A stretch of 64,000 bases of DNA from G963662675 sp963662675 (lineage in GTDB: Bacteria > Bacteroidota > Bacteroidia > Bacteroidales > Prolixibacteraceae): positions 124,001-188,000 of the forward strand of contig CAXXHP010000004.1 in the NCBI GenBank assembly GCA_963662675.2, in the 5' to 3' direction. The notes below the pieces were generated by a model that saw only the letters and a list, made by a program, of their open reading frames with translations, was not told the origin of the DNA and ran no database searches. The translations under genes and the position numbers were made by a program. Positions 1 through 6,711 of this stretch are shown one piece after another; the stretch's first letter is position 1; every line of letters starts with the position of its first letter.

Positions 1-727
1 CTGTGAGTTTGCCATTCTCCCCAATGAATTCAGCTACACCATTTTGGGTAATTACATTCGCCTTTGTTTTTAAATAGTTTTCAACCAGTTTTGCCATTTT
101 CCAATCCAAAAAAGTCAATAGTTGAGGGAGTAACTCAATCATAGTAAGCTCAATGCCTGCAAGGTTAAGGGCTTCCAAAGTTTCAATGCCAATTAATCCG
201 CCACCAATGACAACAGCCTTTTTTATTTTCCCTTCATCGCGTATTTTCCTGAGATAATCAGCATCATGCATTGATTGTAGGGTGGTGATTCCGTCTAATT
301 CAATACCAGGAATAGGAGGTTTATTTGCTGTTGCACCTGTAGCGATAATTAGCTTGTCATATTCTTGTGTGCCTTTTTCTCCAGTGGCTTGGTTTCTATA
401 TTCTACAGTTCTATTCTCTCTGTCTATTTTAGTGATTTCGGTATTTATTTTTGCAACTATTCCTTTAGCGTTCCAGTAGAATTTGGGATCGCGAACAACA
501 CCGGTAGGCGTACAAAGTAGTTTATTTCTATCATCAAAAAATCCACCTACAAAATATGGAAATCCACAAGATGCCATTGATAAGTCCTGTCCTTTTTGAA
601 ACATGGTAATCTCTGCAAATTCGTCCATTCGACGAGCACGTGCTGCTGCTTTTGGTCCGGCGGCCGAACCACCAATAACGATTATTCGGGTTTTGTTTTT
701 CATTGTAGTTGGTTTTTTGTTAGGCAT
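1..727 (-). CDS. FAD-dependent pyridine nucleotide-disulfide oxidoreductase, CoA-disulfide reductase/NADH oxidase type (partial, 3' end outside window)
   Basis: Only the N-terminal 242 codons are present; the frame is open to the window edge. With the ATG at 703 as residue 1, an FAD-binding GGSAAG motif lies at residues 11-16 and a single redox cysteine, C46 in the motif SCGFPY, sits where CoA-disulfide reductases and NADH oxidases carry theirs. A second Rossmann motif (VVIGGGLIG) near residue 155 should bind NAD(P)H. The family reduces CoA disulfides, persulfides or oxygen in the cytoplasm. An in-frame ATG at 727 adds eight residues; neither start has a clear ribosome site. It is the last visible gene of the minus-strand cluster, 8 bp after the MBL-fold gene. 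A rhodanese or other C-terminal domain cannot be judged. Confidence 0.85.
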   Translation of the reverse strand, partial: MPNKKPTTMKNKTRIIVIGGSAAGPKAAARARRMDEFAEITMFQKGQDLSMASCGFPYFVGGFFDDRNKLLCTPTGVVRDPKFYWNAKGIVAKINTEITKIDRENRTVEYRNQATGEKGTQEYDKLIIATGATANKPPIPGIELDGITTLQSMHDADYLRKIRDEGKIKKAVVIGGGLIGIETLEALNLAGIELTMIELLPQLLTFLDWKMAKLVENYLKTKANVITQNGVAEFIGENGKLT

Positions 728-735
728 TGTATCTG

Positions 736-1518
736 CTATAAATCAATGCTTTGTCCGGTTTTGAGTTGCTTATTTTTGAATGATGAATAAAAAGCTGCAA
801 GAGCTGGTAATTCTGTGCAATGAGAAGGGATTAATGTGGTGACATTTTGTTCTTTAAAGTATTGTATTGTTCTCTTTGTTTGCCCGTTATTGTGTTTCAA
901 ATGAAATCCACCAATTACAGCCTGAATACTATTGATGTTTGTTACCTGTTTGGCATATTCACAAATGTTGCATATGCCTGAATGGGCACATCCGGAGATG
1001 ATTATTAGTTTCTCATTTTGAATAATTGCTAAGGCCGAATCGTCGGGCACAAAATCATCTAAATCTGTTGCATCTTTAAAGGGAGTAGTTTGAGCTTCAA
1101 AATCATTTAATCGGGGAATTTCTCCCAAAAAGAAAATATGTTCCGAAAGCTGGATTGGTTTTTTTGAGATTGTCAATTCGAAATTTTCTCTCAAATATTC
1201 TTCACTTAATTTTAGACCAACCAGTGTTGAATCATTTTTTCGGGAACGTTTTATAAAAGCGGAAGGGTGTGTAATTAATGGTTTGTTTTTTATGAATTGA
1301 AGCCCATTTCCATGATCCCAATGTCCGTGGCTCAATACAATTTTGTCAACTTTTTTTTGCAAATCAATACCTAGCTTTTCAGCATTTTTCAGAAATACAT
1401 CACTGTGTCCGGTATCAAATAAAATTGATTTGCCGTCAGATTCAATTAGGTACGAAAGACCATGTTCTGCAAGGAAATGGCCTCCTGCTAGGTTTTCGGT
1501 CAATACAGTAAGTTTCAT
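736..1518 (-). CDS. MBL-fold metallohydrolase, dihydropteroate-synthase-like (COG1237) family
   Basis: A 260-residue metallo-beta-lactamase-fold protein. The metal motif HGHWDH is at residues 64-69 (H64, H66, D68, H69), with further candidate ligands H179 (GCAHSG) and H206 (GGFHL). The opening LTEN...LAEHGLSYLIE and the GGFHL motif are typical of the family related to archaeal ribofuranosylaminobenzene-phosphate synthases of methanopterin synthesis. In bacteria without methanopterin the substrate is unknown, so no reaction is assigned. Its start overlaps the thioesterase stop by 4 bp, which implies translational coupling. Members of this family often lie beside MinD-like ATPases and NifX-like proteins in anaerobes, as here. 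Confidence 0.85.
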   Translation of the reverse strand: MKLTVLTENLAGGHFLAEHGLSYLIESDGKSILFDTGHSDVFLKNAEKLGIDLQKKVDKIVLSHGHWDHGNGLQFIKNKPLITHPSAFIKRSRKNDSTLVGLKLSEEYLRENFELTISKKPIQLSEHIFFLGEIPRLNDFEAQTTPFKDATDLDDFVPDDSALAIIQNEKLIIISGCAHSGICNICEYAKQVTNINSIQAVIGGFHLKHNNGQTKRTIQYFKEQNVTTLIPSHCTELPALAAFYSSFKNKQLKTGQSIDL

Positions 1519-1943
1519 CGGTCAATAGGTTCAAAATGGTTGATTAGTGCATCAATGACAAGCTTTGGGGCTTTCATTGGTTTTCTTGTTTTACTGTCAA
1601 CAAAAACCACGGTTGAGTTGGCGGTAAATAATAGTTCTCCACGATTGTTTCTTGTTTCAAATTGAAATTGAAAACGAGTCACAGGCATGTTCTTGATCAG
1701 CGTTTCAATAGTCAGTACCTCATCATATTTGGCTGGCTTGTGAAATTTCATGTTCATATCAATGACTGGGAGCATGATATTCTTACTTTCTAGCTTTTCA
1801 TCGCAAATACCCAATTGACGTAATAATTCGGTACGCGCTTGATGACAATAGCTTACATAGTTGGCATGGTAGACGTAGCCCATGCGATCAACCTCCCCAT
1901 ATCTGGGTCTAAGCGTTAATGTCCCTTTAATTTCCTTATTCAT
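1515..1943 (-). CDS. YbgC/FadM-type acyl-CoA thioesterase (hotdog fold)
   Basis: A 142-residue single hotdog-domain protein. The N-terminal RYGEVDRMGYVYHANY block (about residues 14-29) matches the 4-hydroxybenzoyl-CoA thioesterase/YbgC family, with D19 at the position of the catalytic aspartate. Such enzymes hydrolyse short or medium acyl-CoA thioesters in the cytoplasm; the substrate here cannot be predicted. It overlaps the MBL-fold gene by 4 bp and follows a NifX-like gene by 26 bp. Its presence in a cofactor-type cluster is unexplained, although the neighbouring flavoprotein also resembles CoA-linked enzymes. Confidence 0.85.
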   Translation of the reverse strand: MNKEIKGTLTLRPRYGEVDRMGYVYHANYVSYCHQARTELLRQLGICDEKLESKNIMLPVIDMNMKFHKPAKYDEVLTIETLIKNMPVTRFQFQFETRNNRGELLFTANSTVVFVDSKTRKPMKAPKLVIDALINHFEPIDR

Positions 1944-1969
1944 TGTAAGATAAGTATGGCGTGTGTGGA

Positions 1970-2389
1970 TTATAAAGGTGTTTTTATGGTTCCTTTACTT
2001 AAATCGAAAAGCTTATAGTTCCCTTTGTTTGTTTGCAGTTCCTCCACAATCCATTTCATTTTATTTTTCATGAAAGGGACTAATTCATCTGGAGTTGATA
2101 GATTGGTAATGATGGGGACAAAATCAGAATTGACTAATTTAATATTTTGCCCAAATTTTTTTGAGACCAGAATGTTGATCCCTTCTTTTTTAATGAAATC
2201 AACAAACTTTTTCCCATTTTCGGGATTGATGTGGTTTGTTGGGACATTGACAAATGGATTATTGAGCTCATCTTTAAAGGTGAAATTACTATCAATCCAC
2301 TCGTAGATTAAATATTTATCTGCTTGTCCAAAGTATTTCATTTCGAAAAAATTCTCATGGCTTACGGCAAAAGCTAATTTTGGTGTCAT
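1970..2389 (-). CDS. divergent NifX/MTH1175-like (dinitrogenase Fe-Mo cofactor type) protein
   Basis: A 139-residue protein whose first 35 residues (KLAFAVSHENFFEMKYFGQADKY) align with the start of NifX/NafY/MTH1175 proteins, which bind and carry metal-sulfur cofactors. The usual HFGH/RFGRC stretch is YFGQ here and contains no cysteine or histidine, so cofactor binding may differ. It is longer than the other copies in the window and has a lysine-rich C-terminal half with no clear domain. The start overlaps the trmO-like stop by 4 bp (ATGA). Assignment rests on N-terminal similarity and context, so it is less sure than for the two copies at 5.5 and 6.1 kb. Confidence 0.6.
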   Translation of the reverse strand: MTPKLAFAVSHENFFEMKYFGQADKYLIYEWIDSNFTFKDELNNPFVNVPTNHINPENGKKFVDFIKKEGINILVSKKFGQNIKLVNSDFVPIITNLSTPDELVPFMKNKMKWIVEELQTNKGNYKLFDLSKGTIKTPL

Positions 2390-2871
2390 TTTATAAATCT
2401 CCCGTCATCTTTAATTATGGTATGTTTGTGTGCGTTCTTTTCAAGCCATCCAGTTCGTTCTGCATGTACGATATCAAATTCCGGTACATAAGGTTTAATG
2501 TCGAGCAATGGCGTTCCATTGATAATGTCAACATCTTCAATGAATAAATGGTTGTTTTTTATCTCTTTCAGCCGAACTATAGAAAACCCAATTGGATTTG
2601 GACGTGCCGGGCTTCGTGTCGCAAAAATACCATGTTCAACATCATCCATAAACGGTTTTACAATTAGTGCTGGTTCTTTAATTAGATGAAAATGAAACAA
2701 TAAGATCAAGTGGGAGAATCCATTTAAGTCTTTCAGCCCGTCAGTAAATTGTGGAAATATTTCGATTTCTCCTGAACTGTTTTTAGCTCCCGAGAATTGG
2801 ATGGGAGTACCTTCCGGTTTTTCAAAGGAGGAATAAATAGTTCCGATGGGGTGAAAGCTGATGGGATTCAT
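2386..2871 (-). CDS. TrmO (TsaA/YaeB) family tRNA N6-threonylcarbamoyladenosine methyltransferase-like protein
   Basis: A 161-residue protein with the hallmarks of the TrmO beta-barrel: PIGTIYSSF near residue 8, FATRSPARPNPIGFS at 83-97 (SAM and dimer contacts) and DIKPYVP at 124-130. In Escherichia coli TrmO methylates t6A37 of tRNA-Thr with SAM. This copy lacks the C-terminal extension of the ~235-residue enterobacterial enzyme and resembles short archaeal or anaerobe forms. It is locked between the first Mrp-type ATPase and a NifX-like gene by 4-bp overlaps on both sides, so it may serve the cluster instead of, or as well as, tRNA. That role is inference from context only. Confidence 0.85.
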   Translation of the reverse strand: MNPISFHPIGTIYSSFEKPEGTPIQFSGAKNSSGEIEIFPQFTDGLKDLNGFSHLILLFHFHLIKEPALIVKPFMDDVEHGIFATRSPARPNPIGFSIVRLKEIKNNHLFIEDVDIINGTPLLDIKPYVPEFDIVHAERTGWLEKNAHKHTIIKDDGRFIK

Positions 2872-3752
2872 ATTACTGTTGTTTTTTCATTACAAAATAA
2901 CTGATTCCATATTGATTTTATTTCATTACTAACGATAGATTCTGGTGCCCAGTCGATAATATTTTCACAATTTACCATAGCATCAACGACTAGCTTGTCG
3001 AATGGGATTTTACCGATAACGGGAATTCTCATCATAGCACTCCATTCTTCAATTTCTTTACTAATGCGGTTGTTGAGATCGTATTTGTTGATGACGATGT
3101 ATCCTTGTATTCGAAATTGATTTACTAATTCAACAATCCTTTTTAAATCGTGCAATCCTGATTTTGTTGGCTCTGTTACTAATAACACTTTGTCGGTACC
3201 TGTTAGTGTGGAAATAGCCGGGCATCCAATTCCTGGTGGGCCATCAATAATAATTAAGTTTGCACCTATCTCAAGGGCTGATTTTCTGGCCTCATCCCGT
3301 ACTACATTGACTAGCTTTCCAGAATTATCTTCACCAGGAGCCAAACGGGCATGAATCATTTTTCCATTTGAAATGTTTGCTGCGTACCAACGACTTTTAT
3401 TTCGATCAATCATGGTAATGGCATTTGACGGACAAACTCTAGAGCAAAGTTGGCATCCATCGCAGGTTGTTTCAGAAATTTCATAGTTCCCATTTTTTTG
3501 CATAACAGCATCAAAACGACAATAACTCAGGCAAGTTCCGCAGTGTGTGCATTTCTCGGGGTCAATTATTGCTTTTTGCCCCGAAATATAAATCTCCTCT
3601 CTATAATTTTCAGGCTTCAATATCAGGTGAAGGTTTGCTGCATCAACATCACAGTCTGCCACAACAATTTTTGAAGACAAGGTAGCCAATGCTGCACTTA
3701 TACTTGATTTTCCTGTTCCTCCTTTTCCACTTAAAATCGCTATTTCATTCAC
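2868..3752 (-). CDS. MinD/Mrp-family P-loop ATPase with inserted double 4Fe-4S ferredoxin domain (copy 1)
   Basis: A 294-residue cytoplasmic SIMIBI-class ATPase. The deviant Walker A motif GKGGTGKS is at residues 9-16, with DCDVDAAN after it and GPPGIGCP near 171. A ferredoxin insert carries two four-cysteine motifs: C68, C71, C74, C78 and C97, C100, C103, C107. This arrangement defines the MinD-like iron-sulfur ATPases of ORP-type and related clusters, thought to assemble or insert metal-sulfur cofactors by ATP-driven steps. It lies 1 bp from copy 2 and overlaps the TrmO-like gene by 4 bp. The pair probably forms a heterodimer, as inferred for other organisms. Confidence 0.92.
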   Translation of the reverse strand: MNEIAILSGKGGTGKSSISAALATLSSKIVVADCDVDAANLHLILKPENYREEIYISGQKAIIDPEKCTHCGTCLSYCRFDAVMQKNGNYEISETTCDGCQLCSRVCPSNAITMIDRNKSRWYAANISNGKMIHARLAPGEDNSGKLVNVVRDEARKSALEIGANLIIIDGPPGIGCPAISTLTGTDKVLLVTEPTKSGLHDLKRIVELVNQFRIQGYIVINKYDLNNRISKEIEEWSAMMRIPVIGKIPFDKLVVDAMVNCENIIDWAPESIVSNEIKSIWNQLFCNEKTTVI

Positions 3753-3753
3753 C

Positions 3754-4605
3754 TTATAGTTGTTTTATTATTGTTTCGAATAATTGTGTAAATCGTTCAT
3801 TGTATTTGGGCATTTTTTCGGTAATTAAATTTCCTTCGGAATAGCTTTCTGCAATTGCCCGGTCAAAAGGGATTTCATCTAAAAGTTGAATCTTATTATC
3901 ATGCAGGTATTCTGCTACTGAGTTATTGCCCAGCCCAGCCCTGTTTATTATTACACCAAAGGGCTTATTCAACGCTCTTAGGGTGTCAACCGACAGCTTT
4001 AAGTCGTTTAACCCGAAAGGAGTTGGTTCAGTTACCAGAACGACATAGTCTGCTGGTTCAACTGTTGCAATAAATGGACATGAAGTTCCGGGAGGCGCAT
4101 CTAAAATTGCGATTTCTCCATTTGTCGAATCTTTGATTGCTTCATTAATAAGAGGAACGGAGGAGTATATGCCCACTTCGATGCGGCTCTCGAGTAAAAC
4201 GGATTGGTCGTCTATTTCAAATTTTGTGATGGTGCCTATCACTTTTCCTTTTTCAGTGATTGCACCATACTTGCAGGCATAACTGCATGCTCCACAATCG
4301 TGGCAAAGATCTTCAATCACTTGTATGTTTTGCAACTCGGACAATACTATTATCGCATTGTAGCTGCAAAACTCCTGGCATGTTCCACAGAAAGTACATT
4401 TGTCTTTGTCGATAACAGGAATGTGATGAGTAACGATCTGCTCTTCTGTTAAGTTTCCTTTTATGAATTGTTGATCATTTGGTTCTTCTGCGTCACAGTC
4501 AACCAAAATGACAGGTTTACCCAACTGCCTTATCGAATTAAAAAGATTGGTTGAAACCAATGTTTTTCCTGTTCCTCCCTTTCCACTTGCTACTGCAATT
4601 TTCAT
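3754..4605 (-). CDS. MinD/Mrp-family P-loop ATPase with inserted double 4Fe-4S ferredoxin domain (copy 2)
   Basis: A 283-residue paralogue of the next gene. The deviant Walker A GKGGTGKT is at 8-15, followed by DCDAEEPN at 37-44 and DAPPGTSCP near 166. The ferredoxin insert has cysteines C70, C73, C76, C80 and C101, C104, C107, C111. Neither cluster is followed by the proline common in bacterial ferredoxins. The start overlaps the DUF89/ARMT1 gene by 4 bp and the stop is 1 bp from the start of copy 1. Two such ATPases side by side are the signature of ORP-like and related loci. Function is inferred: ATP-dependent handling of a metal-sulfur cofactor held by the NifX-like proteins. Confidence 0.92.
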   Translation of the reverse strand: MKIAVASGKGGTGKTLVSTNLFNSIRQLGKPVILVDCDAEEPNDQQFIKGNLTEEQIVTHHIPVIDKDKCTFCGTCQEFCSYNAIIVLSELQNIQVIEDLCHDCGACSYACKYGAITEKGKVIGTITKFEIDDQSVLLESRIEVGIYSSVPLINEAIKDSTNGEIAILDAPPGTSCPFIATVEPADYVVLVTEPTPFGLNDLKLSVDTLRALNKPFGVIINRAGLGNNSVAEYLHDNKIQLLDEIPFDRAIAESYSEGNLITEKMPKYNERFTQLFETIIKQL

Positions 4606-5459
4606 TTTTTTGTATTGTTCTTTTTAATAACAAAATCACCCTTTTTTACATGAAGTGATTCAGCAATGACCTCACATTTTACCATCAATAAAAAGAAAAT
4701 ATTACTATTCGTATTATTATTCAATCCTTCCAGATTGCCCTGTCCTTTTGATATGATGACATCTGCCTGATGATAGATGTCCAGAAATTTATCAGAGCAT
4801 TTTTCTAAAATGGTCGAAGGAGCATCAAACCCATTTGAAATTATTGGGACTAGTTTATCAAGTCCAACATATTGGGCATCTTCGAGCGTGACGTCATTGA
4901 TGACTGGAGCATCTCGTACTGCGAAAATCAAGTTAGGATGATTGATAGTCTCGATAAAAAGTTTGTCAAAGACTATTTCTCCATTATTGTCGCCTAAGTA
5001 TAATACCGTTTTTGCTTTATGTAATTCCTCTTGTAACAGAATGGAATGGTCAATGCCAAAATCAGAATTTAAAACTTTATCAATTGTATCATCTAGGTTG
5101 TAATGATCAGGTACTGCAAAATCAATAATATTTCCAGCAATAGCAAGCCTAAGGGCTGTGTCAAAAGGGTTTCGTGCGGATGATATCTTTTGTTTAAGGG
5201 ATTTGTACATGCTCAATACCAGGTCGTTACTTTGTTGTTTTGCTTTTTTGTAAGGATCAATATTGAGAGTGAATTTTTTTAGTTTAGTATGTAGCTCCCG
5301 AGCAAATAGTGGTGATGAAAACTCATGTTTTTTTTCACTATATAGCTTAATCATTTCATTAGTGAAAATGTTAGCCTTCTCAACAGGAAGTTGCTCTTGC
5401 CTCAAAAGTTTTTCGAAAGCACGATTAAAGCAAAAGAAACATCGATAATCAAAAGCCAT
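4602..5459 (-). CDS. DUF89/ARMT1-family metal-dependent phosphatase-like protein
   Basis: With the ATG at 5459 as start the product has 285 residues; an earlier frame start at 5483 would overlap the upstream gene and add residues before the conserved beginning. The N-terminal DYRCFFCF gives a CxxC pair (C7, C10) as in microbial DUF89 proteins. YLGDNNGEIVFDKL (about 158-171) and the later ISKGQGNLEGL match the metal and phosphate-binding core of the damage-control phosphatase family. These enzymes are thought to hydrolyse damaged phosphometabolites. It ends with a 4-bp overlap into the second Mrp-type ATPase gene. Its job in this cluster is not known. Confidence 0.85.
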   Translation of the reverse strand: MAFDYRCFFCFNRAFEKLLRQEQLPVEKANIFTNEMIKLYSEKKHEFSSPLFARELHTKLKKFTLNIDPYKKAKQQSNDLVLSMYKSLKQKISSARNPFDTALRLAIAGNIIDFAVPDHYNLDDTIDKVLNSDFGIDHSILLQEELHKAKTVLYLGDNNGEIVFDKLFIETINHPNLIFAVRDAPVINDVTLEDAQYVGLDKLVPIISNGFDAPSTILEKCSDKFLDIYHQADVIISKGQGNLEGLNNNTNSNIFFLLMVKCEVIAESLHVKKGDFVIKKNNTKK

Positions 5460-5466
5460 TTTTTTA

Positions 5467-5802
5467 TTAGTGGTCACAAGCATTTTCTCCTGTAATTAAT
5501 GTGTCTTTTAACCAGTCTTCAGCTAATTCTTTTGGTGGCTTTGCAAGTGCACCAATGCTTACTTGAATGTTTTGCTGATTAAATAAACTAATTGCTTTTT
5601 GTCCTATGCCACCAGCAATCACATCGGTTATTCCGCGTTCTGCTAACCATTTTGGAAGAAGTCCTGGTTCGTGTGGGGGGGGAGTAACTTCAGTTATTTC
5701 AATGATTGAACTGTCTTTTGTTTCAATGATTGCAAATTGTTGGCAATGCCCAAAATGCGAACATAAATGTCCGTTTTCAATTGGTATGGCAATTTTTCTC
5801 AT
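5467..5802 (-). CDS. NifX/MTH1175-like metal-cofactor binding protein
   Basis: A 111-residue single-domain protein of the NifX/NafY/MTH1175 type. The beginning KIAIPIENGHLCSHFGHC carries the family HFGH motif at residues 16-19 flanked by C14 and C20; VIAGGIGQKAI follows in the middle. The protein ends in ENACDH, a possible extra metal ligand set. Relatives bind Fe-Mo, Mo-Cu or Fe-S cofactors; the ORP of Desulfovibrio carries a Mo-Cu sulfide cluster. The gene follows a hairpin (5832-5877) after DUF5320 and is 7 bp upstream of the ARMT1-like gene. Confidence 0.88.
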   Translation of the reverse strand: MRKIAIPIENGHLCSHFGHCQQFAIIETKDSSIIEITEVTPPPHEPGLLPKWLAERGITDVIAGGIGQKAISLFNQQNIQVSIGALAKPPKELAEDWLKDTLITGENACDH

Positions 5803-5831
5803 GTGTGATTTTTAATTATTAATAAAAATAG

Positions 5832-5877
5832 ATAATCCCGACAATTTTTTTCAGAATGAAAAAATCCCCGGGATTAT
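5832..5877 (-). terminator. intra-cluster hairpin, probable attenuator or partial terminator
   Basis: A perfect 9-bp inverted repeat (5832-5840 with 5869-5877, ATAATCCCG and its complement) with a 28-nt T/A-rich loop lies between the DUF5320 stop and the next gene. On the minus strand it is followed by a TA-rich run (CTATTTTTATTAAT). No TAnnTTTG promoter element is visible between it and the gene at 5802, so readthrough is likely and it may set the ratio of the first two products to the rest. Confidence 0.5.
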
Positions 5878-5884
5878 GTGACGA

Positions 5885-6118
5885 TTAACAGCCTTTGCCT
5901 TGGTTACCAAGCCTGGCTTGTTTGCCACGTCTTAAACCAAGCCTCATTCCTCGACCCATTCCACCAGATGCATATTGTCTAGCTTCACTTTGATCTGTGG
6001 CCTGTTTGTTCTCAGGGTTATTGTCAAAAGAACTTCTGCCTTTATTTGCGCAGCGTCCCATTGCTCGCCCAGTCATTGGGCCATTTCCTTCTGGGCCTTG
6101 TCTATTAAATCCCGGCAT
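5885..6118 (-). CDS. DUF5320 family protein
   Basis: A 77-residue protein beginning MPGFNRQGPEGNGPMTGR, the DUF5320 pattern (glycine/proline-rich N terminus, then GRAMGRC). The remainder is polar, with a GGMGRGMRLGLRRGK stretch and a C-terminal cysteine. The start at 6118 is fixed by a strong ribosome site, AGGAGG, ending five bases before the ATG; a GTG at 6124 overlaps that site and is less likely. DUF5320 genes are regular neighbours of NifX/MTH1175-like and MinD-like ATPase genes in anaerobes. No reaction is known. Confidence 0.85.
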   Translation of the reverse strand: MPGFNRQGPEGNGPMTGRAMGRCANKGRSSFDNNPENKQATDQSEARQYASGGMGRGMRLGLRRGKQARLGNQGKGC

Positions 6119-6123
6119 AGTCA

Positions 6124-6129
6124 CCTCCT
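6124..6129 (-). promoter_or_regulatory. strong Shine-Dalgarno site of the DUF5320 gene
   Basis: The minus strand reads AAAGGAGGTGACT immediately before the ATG at 6118, a near-perfect match to the 16S rRNA 3' end. Such sites are scarce in Bacteroidota, and this one decides the start codon. Confidence 0.75.
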
Positions 6130-6138
6130 TTCATTGGG

Positions 6139-6459
6139 TTAATTTTTACCAATTTGTTGTAATATCTCTTCTATTGTTTTTTCTTGTTCGTTTAGTATAA
6201 CCATCTGAATTTGTAACTCATCTAATATCGATTTTACTTTTCCTCCAAATTCGCCGGAAATAATTTGTTTGACCCCTTGAGATGCTACAAGTTGTACTGA
6301 TGCTGGGCCAGCACCTTCTGTCGCTTCTTTGTTCGTGTTTTGGACGAACAAAGTCGACTTATTATCAGTGTCATATATGGCAAAGTAAGAGCAGCGTCCA
6401 AAGCGACTGTCTAATTTTGCACAAGATTTATCTCCAGTAGATGTTATGGCTATTTTCAT
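6139..6459 (-). CDS. NifX/MTH1175-like metal-cofactor binding protein, first gene of the cluster
   Basis: A 106-residue member of the NifX/MTH1175 family when started at the ATG at 6459; an upstream start at 6483 would add eight residues before the conserved MKIAI beginning. RFGRC at residues 19-23 replaces the HFGH motif, as in many orange-protein-like members, and C13 is nearby. IISGEFGGKVKSIL fits the family core. It is the first gene of the transcription unit, preceded by a TATGTTTG element at 6514-6521 and followed 20 bp later by DUF5320. Cofactor identity cannot be read from sequence. Confidence 0.87.
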   Translation of the reverse strand: MKIAITSTGDKSCAKLDSRFGRCSYFAIYDTDNKSTLFVQNTNKEATEGAGPASVQLVASQGVKQIISGEFGGKVKSILDELQIQMVILNEQEKTIEEILQQIGKN

Positions 6460-6513
6460 TATGTTATTGGGTTTAAGAATCAAATATCTAGTTTGCTATA
6501 ATTAATAACCCTA

Positions 6514-6521
6514 CAAACATA
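6514..6521 (-). promoter_or_regulatory. -7 promoter element of the ORP-like cluster
   Basis: TATGTTTG on the minus strand matches the Bacteroidota TAnnTTTG box and lies 54 bp upstream of the first start codon at 6459. The -33 box is not clear. Confidence 0.5.
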
Positions 6522-6660
6522 GTGAACATATGCTCAATATAAAAATTTATGAGTATTATATATTTACATTGTATTTAAAAAATAATGTGTGGATGAAATA
6601 AAAGTGCGAAAGTGAATGTTCCTTGGAAGGTTTTTGTGTGAAAGATTAGTTTAGAGCAAA

Positions 6661-6688
6661 AAAAAACTACCCATCTGGGTAGTTTTTT
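6661..6688 (-). terminator. intrinsic terminator of pyk
   Basis: Perfect inverted repeat AAAAAACTACCCA / TGGGTAGTTTTTT with a two-base loop, 23 bp after the pyk stop. The T-run on both sides makes it potentially bidirectional, but only pyk converges on it. Confidence 0.85.
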
Positions 6689-6711
6689 TAGTGATGCCCT
6701 ATATCGGGTTT

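Noticed and set aside
1970..6459. A nitrogenase or nitrogen-fixation (nif) locus
   Set aside because: Only NifX-like carrier proteins and Mrp-type ATPases are present; there is no nifHDK, nifEN or nifB radical-SAM gene in the window.
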